Assembly (NCBI GenBank): GCA_002482965.1
Contig: DLGZ01000054.1
Span: 189,512 to 253,511, forward strand
Direction of reading: 5' to 3'
Source of the DNA: Verrucomicrobiaceae bacterium UBA7681
GTDB taxonomy: Bacteria > Verrucomicrobiota > Verrucomicrobiia > Verrucomicrobiales > Verrucomicrobiaceae
DNA: 64,000 nucleotides
Within the stretch, counting starts at the first letter, position 1; every line of letters starts with the position of its first letter. Positions 52,523 through 61,704 of the stretch are shown piece by piece. The notes under the pieces were generated by a model. It was given only the letters and a program-made list of their open reading frames with translations. It was not told where the DNA came from and did not search any database. The position numbers and the translations under genes are program-made.

Positions 52523-52732
52523 ATGCCACGCCCCTCACGTTACTCACCTGCTGAAAAGGCCGCCATCGTCGCCGCCGCACGTTCCCGGATTCGCCTGGGA
52601 GAAAGCTGCAAAGATATAGCCAAGCGACTGGGGGTGAATCAGCCCTCCCTGAGCGGCTGGCTGCGGGAATCAACACTCGACATGCTGTACCCGCCGCTGC
52701 CGCCCTGCATGCCGCGCAATCGCTCGGCATGA
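52523..52732 (+). CDS. Small helix-turn-helix protein
   Basis: The 69-residue protein has an HTH near residues 28-50 (GESCKDIAKRLGVNQPSLSGWL) after a basic helix (RYSPAEKAAIVAAARSRIRL). This resembles the first domain of transposase or HTH-23-type proteins. It ends with a short Pro-rich tail. No transposase body, repeats or target duplication are around, so it is either a small regulator or a relic. The stop is 12 bases from the convergent hydrolase stop. Confidence 0.6.
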   Translation: MPRPSRYSPAEKAAIVAAARSRIRLGESCKDIAKRLGVNQPSLSGWLRESTLDMLYPPLPPCMPRNRSA

Positions 52733-52744
52733 TGTGCGCCGGTC

Positions 52745-54802
52745 TTATTTCTTCTTCACCTGCCAGTGGTCATCAAAGAAGTCCGCTGCCACCACCTTGC
52801 CGGCAGATTCTGCGCTCGGTGGCTGGGTGATGTCGAGGATCGCCCAATCAGGGAGCTTGGGGTTTTGCAGTGAGTTGGTCTTGTCATGCGCCTCACGGAA
52901 AGTGAGGCCGGAATTGACCACCACTTCAAAGCCCGGCGACTTCAGGCAGGGATATGTCAGCAGCGGGACATGCGTCTTCGCATCGAATGACTGGTCCCCC
53001 ATGCCCAGCTTCTCCGCGTCCCATTGCACCGGCAGTGATTTAGCCAGCTGCTTGAGGCAGGAGTTGGATTCCGGCGTCCCCCAGAGGATGAGGCTCTGCG
53101 TTTTTCCGGCTTCGTAAATGTCTCCCACATCCGATGCCTTCACCACTCGGACATCGCCACGCATGAGGCCCTTCCAGCGCTGGAGGAAATGCGTCGACTC
53201 TGACTTCACCCATGCATCGACCGCAGGCGAAGACGACTTGCCGTCTGGCAGCACCACCAGAAATCGCTTCATGAAACTCGCATCCATCGGGCCCGGATGC
53301 GCACCCGGCTTGCCCCCGGCTGGAGAGTCGTGCTGAAACGGCTCTGCATTGCCAAAATCCCGCCATTTGCCGTTCTCTTTGATCAGGCGGCACATCGCAC
53401 CCGCCACCTTAGGGCCGGGGCTCATGAAGGTCTCAAACTGCGGCGACAACGGACCGACGTTGAGTTTCAGCGTGGCACCATCAATGATCACGCTGAGAGA
53501 TCCCCCGCCCTTGCGCGCCTGCGGCGGCGGATAGAACACGACGCGCGTGACATTCTGCGACTTCATCTCGATCGTCTGCCCGTCAATGACCTTCGCGTCT
53601 AGCCGCGCCTCCTTCCAGCTCTCCTCCATGCCATGCAGATTCAGCCACTTCATGCGGCCATAGAAGGGCGTCTTGGTCTGAATGTGAACTTCATCGGGAA
53701 ACAGGTCTCGTCCTTTGGCCACAGCTTTTTCAATCCATGCCTGCACCTCTTTGATCGTTTCGGGGTGGTATTTATGCGGCATGCCTGGGCCGATGAGATG
53801 CGGCGGATGCAGATCCTGCTTTGCCAGCACCTCCATCATGTACTCCGCTGAATCACGTTGGGCATCGATTTCACCGCTGTAGCTGATCAGCGGCACGTTG
53901 AAAAAATTCCGCACATAGTCCGGCACGTCGTACACGCCCCACAGCATCTGCTCATACCAGACTGGATACTTGTCCGGCGTGAGTTTTTGATAGCGCTTCA
54001 CATCCGCAAAGCCCGCGCCGGTATGCACGCAGGCCCACTGGTCCGCGTAATGCGCCCCCAGATGCCAGGCACCCGCGCCGCCCATGCTGAAGCCAGCCAG
54101 CGCCACGCGGTTCGTGTCCACATTGAAACGCTTCATCGCATCATCGCGGCATTCAAACACATCCGTCTCACCCGCGCTCTTCCAGCCGTTGCAGTAACGC
54201 CCAAAAGGGTGAATCACGATGGTGCCCGCCGGCTGAAACTGCCCCGGTTTCTTCGCCATCAGCTTCGAATAAACGAAAGGCAGATCCGTGGCGGTGTCAC
54301 CCCGGCCATGTAGCCATATCCACATCGGCACCGGCTTCTTGCCCGCGCCAAACTCCAAACCTTCCGGCACTTCCACGCCATAAGGCTGCGGTGAATCGTC
54401 GATCTTCGAATAGAAGCCCAGCACCTTCGGCCCGCTGCCGTTCATCCATGGTGTTTCATTTTTCCCGAGTGCAACGATGCGCTTCTTTGCCTCATCGAGC
54501 AGCACCATCGCCTTCTTCACCCCGTCCTCCGGCTTCTTGTCATACCACTCGTCGAACTCCAGTGCGTAGCGCACGGCCTTGATGAAAATGTCCGCATCTG
54601 CTGCTCGCGGGTGCTTCTTCACGGCTTTGAAGGACTGCGTCACAGCCGTCAACTCTTTGGCAATGCCTTCCTCCTGCTCTGCCGAAAGTGCCGCCGTGGG
54701 TTTCGGTGGCAGGCTGCCTTTGAACGAAGCCGTGGCACCATTGGGACTGAGCTGCGCCTGCGCGGCCACTGCCAGCAGAGAGAGAAAAAGAAAACATTTC
54801 AT
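52745..54802 (-). CDS. Large secreted alpha/beta-hydrolase (prolyl-oligopeptidase/esterase-like)
   Basis: The 685-residue protein has a signal peptide (MKCFLFLSLLAVAAQA) and a helical N-domain to about residue 110. A hydrolase core follows (MWIWLHGRGDTATDLPF near residue 160; GFSMGGAGAW nucleophile elbow near residue 235; PHKYHPET near residue 343 for the His). A C-terminal beta-rich region has a Gly/Pro linker. Related proteins act as secreted esterases or peptidases. It ends in charged VKKK. The next upstream gene is the pseudopilin. Confidence 0.85.
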   Translation of the reverse strand: MKCFLFLSLLAVAAQAQLSPNGATASFKGSLPPKPTAALSAEQEEGIAKELTAVTQSFKAVKKHPRAADADIFIKAVRYALEFDEWYDKKPEDGVKKAMVLLDEAKKRIVALGKNETPWMNGSGPKVLGFYSKIDDSPQPYGVEVPEGLEFGAGKKPVPMWIWLHGRGDTATDLPFVYSKLMAKKPGQFQPAGTIVIHPFGRYCNGWKSAGETDVFECRDDAMKRFNVDTNRVALAGFSMGGAGAWHLGAHYADQWACVHTGAGFADVKRYQKLTPDKYPVWYEQMLWGVYDVPDYVRNFFNVPLISYSGEIDAQRDSAEYMMEVLAKQDLHPPHLIGPGMPHKYHPETIKEVQAWIEKAVAKGRDLFPDEVHIQTKTPFYGRMKWLNLHGMEESWKEARLDAKVIDGQTIEMKSQNVTRVVFYPPPQARKGGGSLSVIIDGATLKLNVGPLSPQFETFMSPGPKVAGAMCRLIKENGKWRDFGNAEPFQHDSPAGGKPGAHPGPMDASFMKRFLVVLPDGKSSSPAVDAWVKSESTHFLQRWKGLMRGDVRVVKASDVGDIYEAGKTQSLILWGTPESNSCLKQLAKSLPVQWDAEKLGMGDQSFDAKTHVPLLTYPCLKSPGFEVVVNSGLTFREAHDKTNSLQNPKLPDWAILDITQPPSAESAGKVVAADFFDDHWQVKKK

Positions 54803-54880
54803 GGAAAAGCTTAAACGCGGCCCTGCGCGACTTTTAACCAAGAGATGTCGTCAAATCGTGTCGCAGCCGCTTCCTGCAGA

Positions 54881-55285
54881 TCAATGACCTGTGGGGTCTT
54901 GACCGCCCGCAGAATCAAAGAACAGTTCACCGGAGCTTCGGACACCAATGTAAAGATAGGTGCCGGGGGCATTGTCAGCGGTGACTGCGGATTGAAACAA
55001 CATGTTGGGCAGTGAACCACTGGTCGGTTTCCGGCCTTCGATGACAGCGGCCACTTGGGTTGCCACATCTCCCTCAGGCCATTCCACCCCCGCTGCCGAT
55101 CCAGTCGTATAGGCCAGAATAATGGTCTGGGCATTGCGCTTGTCTTTCACCTTGTCCGCCTGTCCAGAAATAAACCCCAGATTCGGCAGGGCGATCGATG
55201 CGATTAATCCGATGACAAGAATCACCACCATGAGTTCAATCAAGCTAAACCCTGAGCGGCGGCGGTCCGCATGTTTTGTTTTCAT
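54881..55285 (-). CDS. Type IV/II pseudopilin (prepilin-type N-terminus)
   Basis: A positively charged leader (MKTKHADRRRSG) precedes the class III cleavage site G12-F13 and the hydrophobic helix FSLIELMVVILVIGLIASIALPNLG with Glu at +5. The globular part (residues 40-134) resembles GspG-like pseudopilins with an extra acidic tail (FDSAGGQDPTGH). A prepilin peptidase and secretion ATPase would be needed but are not in the window. Such orphans are common in this phylum. Confidence 0.88.
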   Translation of the reverse strand: MKTKHADRRRSGFSLIELMVVILVIGLIASIALPNLGFISGQADKVKDKRNAQTIILAYTTGSAAGVEWPEGDVATQVAAVIEGRKPTSGSLPNMLFQSAVTADNAPGTYLYIGVRSSGELFFDSAGGQDPTGH

Positions 55286-55470
55286 GATCGTAAGAAAAGA
55301 GACGGGTTGGAGGATCTTGTAACTCTATCATTTCCAACGCCTAAGCTCCCCTCATTCCCATGCCCCTCCACTGCGTATATATTCAAATGAGCTAAATCCA
55401 CGCGACAGCCGTGCACGCATCAGTGTCAATCGGGCCCTGATGATCAGGACATGTTGAGCCCTGCCTATTC

Positions 55471-56304
55471 TCAGGCGGCTTTGCGCCAGCTTGCAAACAC
55501 TCCGCACGGCACCGCAGGCACCCCCTCGGCCCCTTTAAGCAGGATCTCCCCGCCCTCGACAGCACCGCCAAAAACGTTGAATTCCTGCCGCATGAGATGC
55601 TGCAAAGTGGTGGGCGAGACCGCCCCCTGACGGCAGCAAATCAAGACGCCGATGGGCTTGTCAGACAACAAACCACTGACGGTACTGAGCAGCGCGGCGA
55701 GATCACGCTCAAGCTCAAATCCTCCGCGCTTCGCATCTTTCGGTGTATGCGGATCGATCACGATCAAATCATAGCGGGTCGTTTGTGTGCGCTCACGCTG
55801 GGCAAACTTCACCGGATCGTCCACGACCCAGCGGATGTCCCGATTGGCCAGCGTATTGAGTGCGGCATGCGCTTGCGCACGTTTGATCGCATCTGCTGAA
55901 GCATCCACATGCGCGACTGCCGCACCGGCCTGTGCGGCAGCGAGAGTGAAACCGCCAGCCCCGCCAAAGAGATGCAGCACACGGGCAGGACGCCGCTGCT
56001 GTTCTGCAAAGGCGGCACACTGTGCGCTGACCCGCCCCCACTGTTCCTGCAGTTCGGGAGCCAGCCCGCGCACGCCGCCCTGAGGAGAGAGCAGAAAACG
56101 CAAGGTGCCGATGCGCAGCTTCAGCGGTTCCTTCATCTCACGCTTCAACTCCACGGCCTTGCGCCATTCGGCACCCGGCAGTTTGCGCCGCCACCAGGCC
56201 GCATGGGCAGCACGTGAAGACACCAGCACGCCAAGCTTTTCGAGCACGCGACCTCCGCCGCTGTCGAGGAGCTCAAATGATTGATTTTCGGTTTCACCTT
56301 CCAT
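55471..56304 (-). CDS. RlmI-like SAM-dependent methyltransferase
   Basis: The 277-residue protein has the class I fold: LHLFGGAGGFTLAAAQAGAAVAHVDAS (SAM site, residues about 110-135), then RDIRWVVDDPVKF and the motif DPHTPKDAKRGGFELERDL. Related rRNA cytosine or guanine methyltransferases have DPP there, and this has DPH. The ATG (MEGETENQSFELLDSG) is preferred to a TTG 6 codons upstream. No PUA domain is seen. The target is unproven. Confidence 0.8.
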   Translation of the reverse strand: MEGETENQSFELLDSGGGRVLEKLGVLVSSRAAHAAWWRRKLPGAEWRKAVELKREMKEPLKLRIGTLRFLLSPQGGVRGLAPELQEQWGRVSAQCAAFAEQQRRPARVLHLFGGAGGFTLAAAQAGAAVAHVDASADAIKRAQAHAALNTLANRDIRWVVDDPVKFAQRERTQTTRYDLIVIDPHTPKDAKRGGFELERDLAALLSTVSGLLSDKPIGVLICCRQGAVSPTTLQHLMRQEFNVFGGAVEGGEILLKGAEGVPAVPCGVFASWRKAA

Positions 56305-56331
56305 GACGATGTGGTCGCTCAAAAACTTGTT

Positions 56332-57141
56332 TTACAGAGGGAGCACTGCAAGCCCCTTCCCTTCGAGGGCGGCCCGCGTCTCCCTGGCGCTCTGCGCTTT
56401 CAGCCTGCGCTTGTAACAACTTCTGAAAAACTTGGAGATGAAATCATTGCCCTGAGGGGGGAATGGACGCCGTTTCAAATTCACCTTGATGCCTTGCTCA
56501 CGCAGATACGCAATCGCCGACGGCTTCCAAAACTGTCCTTTCACCGACTCAACGTAAGACACGACCTTTGGGGATTCGCTCTTCCGGTAGAACAGCCCAG
56601 GCTCTCCTTCGATGTTGAGTTTCCGCAACCGGCTCTCAGCAGCCCAGATCGAACAGCCAGGCTCCAATATCTGGCTCAAAAAGGTTTTCTTCCACAAGGA
56701 CAGATTCAGTCCCGCCATAAGATTGCCTTTCTCGATCCGACGTATCGAGCTGTTTTCCATCGCCTCACCCAAATCGCCATGCTGGTCCAGTGCAAGATAC
56801 TTGCCGCCAGCCTGATCCAATTGCTCAATGCACGAGGCCATCTCGGAACTTTGAATGTCGCGATCCACCAGGAAATCATCGAGCCAGACAAAGAGGTTCT
56901 CCTCCTTGATGGATTTTAACGCGATGATGAGATTGTCTGACCAGCTTTTATCCTCCCCTACTGCAATCGTGACAACCCTGGGATCCTTGAACGTGCGATG
57001 GTTCGAGATGAGGTAAACCGGATAAGGAGAGGACTCCCAATGCTTGAAGAAAAAATGGAAAAATATAGGCCACAAATCCGAATAGGCATCACAAGAAGAG
57101 ATGACAGTGGCAGCATTCTGCGTGGTGGGATTGGATGGCAT
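56332..57141 (-). CDS. Putative glycosyltransferase
   Basis: The 269-residue protein (start MPSNPTTQ) has VISSCDAYSDLWPIFFHFFFKHW near the N-terminus and a DxD-like FVWLDDFLVD near residue 85, the arrangement of a GT-A sugar transferase. A basic C-terminus (KRRLKAQSARETR) follows. It begins the polysaccharide locus and diverges from the GT61 gene. No CAZy family is sure. Confidence 0.65.
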   Translation of the reverse strand: MPSNPTTQNAATVISSCDAYSDLWPIFFHFFFKHWESSPYPVYLISNHRTFKDPRVVTIAVGEDKSWSDNLIIALKSIKEENLFVWLDDFLVDRDIQSSEMASCIEQLDQAGGKYLALDQHGDLGEAMENSSIRRIEKGNLMAGLNLSLWKKTFLSQILEPGCSIWAAESRLRKLNIEGEPGLFYRKSESPKVVSYVESVKGQFWKPSAIAYLREQGIKVNLKRRPFPPQGNDFISKFFRSCYKRRLKAQSARETRAALEGKGLAVLPL

Positions 57142-57359
57142 GAAGCGGAACGGGCAATTTAATACGCTGACGCACAATCCGCAATCTGTTAGCTGATTTT
57201 AAATAACGCTGAGCAGTTCGTGCAGCGCCTGGACATGCTCTCCAGCCCAGGGAGCGCCTTTGGCCAGGCGCCAATCCACGGCTCAAAGAACCGCATTTTC
57301 AAGGTGAGCAAAATGGGTTGCAGCGGATTGATTGTCTGCTTTGTAGATCAATCCATTCC

Positions 57360-58469
57360 ATGAAATCCTTCAGCCGCCGCATACACGATCTTTATGCGAA
57401 TCTACGGTCTGCAGTTCGGCTTTACCCAAAAATCGAATCCTCCCCGAAGAACTCTGCTGGCATCACAGTCATCCCACTGATCGAAGCGGGCTCGGTGGAA
57501 GTCCCCTGTGAATTGGAGGCGCGGTTTTACAACCAAACGGCAACCTCTTCTCTGATGCGGTGGCCCGCCGTCAATTTCCACCACATACGTAATGCAACGG
57601 TTGTGGGTGACCAGGCCAGCATTTTCACGCCTGATGGCAAGTGGCTGCGTGTATGCCCCAGCTTTGATTTGCTGCCCCTGAGCAAGGTACGGCAGCCCAT
57701 CAATATCGGAGCAAACAGGGTGACCACACCGGTGTTTCACCTCTCAGGCAGGGACCACGAAAACCACGGTCATTTTCTCTTTCAGCACATGCCCCGCTGG
57801 ATGGCGGCGCAAAAAAAGATGCAGGAGTTGAATCCTCAATTTAAGATTCTCGTCGCCAAAGGCCATCTGAAATGGCAGTCCCGTTACCTTGTAAAAACGG
57901 GAGTCACCCAGGACCAGATCATTGAATGCGGAGATGGCACAACGCGCTGCAACGATCTCTTTTATGTCCCTCAACTGCGAGGAGTTCAGGACTGCCTCTC
58001 ACGACCACAGGACTACCGGACCATGAACGAATACTTCCATCGTCCACATGCCAAAACCGGCCCCTCACTGTTTCTCTCCAGAAAAGATGCTCCCAATCGG
58101 TATCTGCTCGAAGAACCCGCAGCCATCGCCGAGATGGAAAAAGTGTTTGGCAACGTTCGTGTGATCCAGCTCTCGAAAACGCCTTTGGACGAACAGATCG
58201 ACCTGGTGTCCCAAGCCCCTGTCGTCATCTCTCCGTTAGGACAGGCCCTGGCAGTTTCGCTTTTCGCAAAAAACTCTGTCATCATCAATTTAGATGGCGG
58301 CAACCGCCCCGAGCCTTGGGGTGACGCATTCAGAGATGTAGCCAACATCTGCGGCAATCAGGCCATCTCGCTGTACTCTGGTTCAACACGGACCCCGGAC
58401 AGCTCATTCACATTTCCACCGAACGAACTCAACCAGATGCTTGAGAAAGTGAAAAAGCTCATTCAGTAG
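57360..58469 (+). CDS. GT61-family (DUF563) glycosyltransferase
   Basis: The 369-residue protein has the DUF563 pattern NHGHFLFQHMPRWMAAQ near residue 142. SLFLSRKDAPNRYLLEE then precedes VISPLGQALAVSLFAKNSVIINL near residue 298. GT61 enzymes transfer xylose, arabinose or GlcNAc in glycans. The ATG is chosen for a basic amphipathic start (MKSFSRRIHDLYANL). It is the first rightward gene of the locus. Confidence 0.85.
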   Translation: MKSFSRRIHDLYANLRSAVRLYPKIESSPKNSAGITVIPLIEAGSVEVPCELEARFYNQTATSSLMRWPAVNFHHIRNATVVGDQASIFTPDGKWLRVCPSFDLLPLSKVRQPINIGANRVTTPVFHLSGRDHENHGHFLFQHMPRWMAAQKKMQELNPQFKILVAKGHLKWQSRYLVKTGVTQDQIIECGDGTTRCNDLFYVPQLRGVQDCLSRPQDYRTMNEYFHRPHAKTGPSLFLSRKDAPNRYLLEEPAAIAEMEKVFGNVRVIQLSKTPLDEQIDLVSQAPVVISPLGQALAVSLFAKNSVIINLDGGNRPEPWGDAFRDVANICGNQAISLYSGSTRTPDSSFTFPPNELNQMLEKVKKLIQ

Positions 58470-58523
58470 AGGCCTCCGCCCGATGTTCACAGCATCGAGC
58501 ACATTCCCTCCCCCCTTCTCTTG

Positions 58524-59516
58524 ATGCGCATACTCCTCGTCAAACTCCGCCACATCGGAGATGCATTGTTGATGACTCCCACAGTCCAGGCGGTGAAAGA
58601 GGCTTATCCTGATGCGCAGATCGACGTCATCCTGCGTGCAGGCACCGAAAGCATTCTGAGCGGCTGCCCCAGCATCAACAAAATTTACACCACGGCTTCG
58701 CCGGAGAAGAGCAAACGATCCAGCGGGGTTTTGTGGAAAGATCTACAGATGCTTGCGGCCATCCGCCGTGAAAAATATGATGTGGCCATTGACCTGGGCA
58801 ACAACGACCGCGGACGCATCATCGTCAGCTTGAGCGGTGCTAAAAAGCGCTGTGCCAACTCCCACCTGTATCAAATAGGATGGCCCTGGAAATTCCTTTT
58901 GACCCACCTGGGTCAAAGCGAGTGGTCAATCATCCACCGGGCAGTGGCCGACTTTTTGAATGTTAAAGACTTTCTTGAACTGCCACAGCAGGAGCCCGGT
59001 CCGCAGATTTTTGAGAAGAGCGAAACCCATGCTCCACCAATCGCTTTGGCTCCAGGCAAACCACTGGTCATTTTCCATCCAGGTACACGGTGGCAGCGCA
59101 AGCGCTGGAATGAAAATCATTGGGTCACCCTGGGGGCTGCTCTGATCGCGCAGAATCATCAAATCATTATCAGCGTGGGTCCTGACCCAGAAGAGATCGC
59201 TCTAGGGCAGCGATTGGTCCAGGCCATTGGCACAGGATGCATCAGCACCGAAGGCAAAACTCAGTGGCATCATCTGGCCTGGCTGCTCTACCACTCCCGG
59301 CTCTTTGTTGGTGTGGACACTGCCGCCATGCATCTCGCAGCCGCGACCGGAACCCCCACAGTGGCTCTATTCGGCCCTGACTCAGACGCTCGAAACTGGT
59401 CCCCTTGGAAAACACCCCACCGGCTCATTCATTTTAATTCAGATGAAGCCAGCACGCTCCAGGAAGTCTTGACTGCCTCCGCAGGTTTTCTCGCCCCCCT
59501 CCCCCTCAATTCATGA
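58524..59516 (+). CDS. GT9-family glycosyltransferase (heptosyltransferase-like)
   Basis: The 330-residue protein has the GT9 start MRILLVKLRHIGDALLMTPTVQ, with the Gly and Asp that handle the ADP-heptose nucleotide. The later FHPGTRWQRKRW, HHLAWLLYHSRLFVGVDTAAMHLAAATGTPTVALFG and WSPW blocks fit. It should add a heptose or similar sugar to LPS core or a capsule. Its stop overlaps the next gene as ATGA. The ATG is preferred to an adjacent TTG. Confidence 0.92.
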   Translation: MRILLVKLRHIGDALLMTPTVQAVKEAYPDAQIDVILRAGTESILSGCPSINKIYTTASPEKSKRSSGVLWKDLQMLAAIRREKYDVAIDLGNNDRGRIIVSLSGAKKRCANSHLYQIGWPWKFLLTHLGQSEWSIIHRAVADFLNVKDFLELPQQEPGPQIFEKSETHAPPIALAPGKPLVIFHPGTRWQRKRWNENHWVTLGAALIAQNHQIIISVGPDPEEIALGQRLVQAIGTGCISTEGKTQWHHLAWLLYHSRLFVGVDTAAMHLAAATGTPTVALFGPDSDARNWSPWKTPHRLIHFNSDEASTLQEVLTASAGFLAPLPLNS

Positions 59517-60487
59517 AGCTTCTCGTTTTACCTTTTGGTGATGCGGCATGCGCCAGCACTCATTATCGGGTGCTCCAGTACCTGGACATGTTGAAAAAGG
59601 ATGGAATCGAATGTGAAGTTTTGGCTCCTGGAAAAATGCCCCGGCCTGAGAAAATTGCGGAATCCGACACAGTGCTGGTGCAAAAAAAGCTGTTTCCATC
59701 GCATCAGGTTCGGACACTCAGGAAGCACGCGAAGCGGCTGTTGTTTGACATTGATGACGCCACTTGGCAGCCCCACGGCAGGAAACACAGCTGGTGGACA
59801 CGCTGGCGTACCAACCGCCGCCTGCAGAGCATTGTGCGAGCAGCAGACGTTTCCCTCGTCGCAAACCAATACATTGGAAGGCATCTCGATGCACTCGGAG
59901 GAAAAACACGGGTGCTGCCCATGGCCTTGAAGGCTGAAGACTGGCCGCCTGCCAAAGGCAATCAAGCCACTCGGATTAGAATCGGCTGGTCCGGTGCCCC
60001 CGTCAATTTGCGCTACCTTGAAGCGCTGGAACCCGTGCTTGCAAAGGTGATGAATGACCACCCCCAGGTGGAACTTGCAGTTTTTTGCGGCAAACAACCC
60101 ACCTTCAGCAACCCCTTGCCATTTTTGCACCTGCCCTGGCGGCAAGGTGGCGAGCATGAGGCGGTTCAATCATTTCATATCGGCCTGCTGCCCCTGCCGA
60201 CGGATGATTTCTCCCAAGGCAAATCCCCCATCAAGGCGCTGCAATACATGGCAGCCGGCATTCCCACGATCGCGACACCGCAGGCGGGTTCATTGGAGAT
60301 CGGCCAAGGCTCTGACAGCATGTTCTTTGCTGAGAATCCGCAGCAGTGGAGTGAAAGGCTGAGCCAATTGATCCGGGATTCTGAAATGCGTGGAAAGATG
60401 GGCACGAACGCTCGTGCGGCCTTTGAAGAGCGCTTCTCCTCCACACAAACCTATTCACGCTGGAAATCCTGCCTTCTCGGATCATGA
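59513..60487 (+). CDS. GT4-like glycosyltransferase
   Basis: A 324-residue GT-B-fold enzyme: N-terminal KLLVLPFGDAACASTHYRVLQYL, LLFDIDDATW near residue 80, RIRIGWSGAPVNL near residue 155, and the C-terminal nucleotide-sugar site KSPIKALQYMAAGIPTIATPQAGSLEI near residue 240. It may extend the polysaccharide repeat. ATGA overlaps link it to both neighbours, so stoichiometric production is likely. Confidence 0.85.
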   Translation: MKLLVLPFGDAACASTHYRVLQYLDMLKKDGIECEVLAPGKMPRPEKIAESDTVLVQKKLFPSHQVRTLRKHAKRLLFDIDDATWQPHGRKHSWWTRWRTNRRLQSIVRAADVSLVANQYIGRHLDALGGKTRVLPMALKAEDWPPAKGNQATRIRIGWSGAPVNLRYLEALEPVLAKVMNDHPQVELAVFCGKQPTFSNPLPFLHLPWRQGGEHEAVQSFHIGLLPLPTDDFSQGKSPIKALQYMAAGIPTIATPQAGSLEIGQGSDSMFFAENPQQWSERLSQLIRDSEMRGKMGTNARAAFEERFSSTQTYSRWKSCLLGS

Positions 60488-61704
60488 AGAAGCCCAGTGT
60501 CATCGTATTGTCCGACCAAATCAGCGGCGGAGCCGGGACCCTGGCAAACCTTCTTGCCAATGACCTTGCAGAGCGCGCGGAGTTCAGCGTGGAGCGCTGG
60601 CATTTTTCACCGCCCGCACGGAGCGGCCTTTTTTGTGCAGGGCTGAGCGAACTTTCGCTGAATCCAAATCGCAAGCGCCCGCCACTTGAGCGCTTGGTGA
60701 AGAATGTCTCTCGCAAGCTCGCTGCCCGCTGGCGGAGTCAGCGCCATGAAAGCGCGCTGCTGAGTGCGGTTCAGACGGCCAAGCCCGACCTGATCCACAT
60801 CCATAACATTCACTCCGCTGACATTAATCACAGCACATTGCTAAAGATTGCGGCGCAGATTCCGCTCATCTGGACGATTCACGACCTATGGCCGATCAAG
60901 GCCCATGCCTGCTCATGGCTTGAGTGTGATACGGGAGAGCGCTACCGCTACGAAATCGGTCCATGGAGCCGTGCTGAACTGCTAGAAGCGCGAAACCGCC
61001 TGCTGGAACAGCGTCGCAATTTGACGCTCGTGGCTCCCTCAGACTACGTGGATCGTGTGATGCGTCCCCTCACGCGGCGCTTCCACATGCACAATGAAAT
61101 GGTGCCTCATGTCGTTAGGAAAGAATTTTTGGTGCCGCAAGACCCTGCAGCCAGCAGAGCTAAGTGGAAACTTACGGACGATGTCTTCTGGCTCGGCGTA
61201 GGGGCCACCTGGAACAACAACCGCAAGGGCATGGATGTGCTCTGGAAGGCGCTGTCACAGATCAACTGCAAGGGCCTGGGACTTCTGGTGTGGGGGCAGC
61301 CGCCAACGATTCCAGAGCTGAATGGATTGACGGTGAAAATCGCAGGATCCGTGGATTCGGCGGAGACACTGGCAACACTCTATGCCGCGGTTGATGCCTT
61401 TGTGTGTCCCACAAAGGGTGACACAGGACCGTTGAGCGTTCTAGAAGCGATGGCTGTCGGCACCGTGCCAGTGGCGAGCCGCGTAGGAGGCATCCCTGAA
61501 CGTGTGAAACATGAAGAGCGTGGCTACTTGTTTCCAAGCCAGGATGCTGCGGCGCTGGCGACGTTGATCGAAAAGCTGCGCAGCAGGCAGCAGCCTTTGG
61601 AACAAATTGGCCGCACGGCGCGTGAATACGTGCTGGCACAACACACGCCTGAAACTCAAACTCTTCAATACACGAAGATTTACAAACGCCTGCTCCAAGC
61701 ATGA
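60484..61704 (+). CDS. GT4-family glycosyltransferase
   Basis: The 406-residue protein has the GT-B plan: IVLSDQISGGAGTLANLLAND at the start, LIHIHNIHSADI and WTIHDLWPIKAHACSW near residue 125. GVGATWNNNRKGMDVL precedes GDTGPLSVLEAMAVGTVPVASRVGGIPE near residue 320, with the conserved E-x7-E. It resembles the WcaC/PimA-like retaining enzymes of surface-glycan loci. It overlaps by ATGA at both ends. Confidence 0.92.
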   Translation: MKKPSVIVLSDQISGGAGTLANLLANDLAERAEFSVERWHFSPPARSGLFCAGLSELSLNPNRKRPPLERLVKNVSRKLAARWRSQRHESALLSAVQTAKPDLIHIHNIHSADINHSTLLKIAAQIPLIWTIHDLWPIKAHACSWLECDTGERYRYEIGPWSRAELLEARNRLLEQRRNLTLVAPSDYVDRVMRPLTRRFHMHNEMVPHVVRKEFLVPQDPAASRAKWKLTDDVFWLGVGATWNNNRKGMDVLWKALSQINCKGLGLLVWGQPPTIPELNGLTVKIAGSVDSAETLATLYAAVDAFVCPTKGDTGPLSVLEAMAVGTVPVASRVGGIPERVKHEERGYLFPSQDAAALATLIEKLRSRQQPLEQIGRTAREYVLAQHTPETQTLQYTKIYKRLLQA

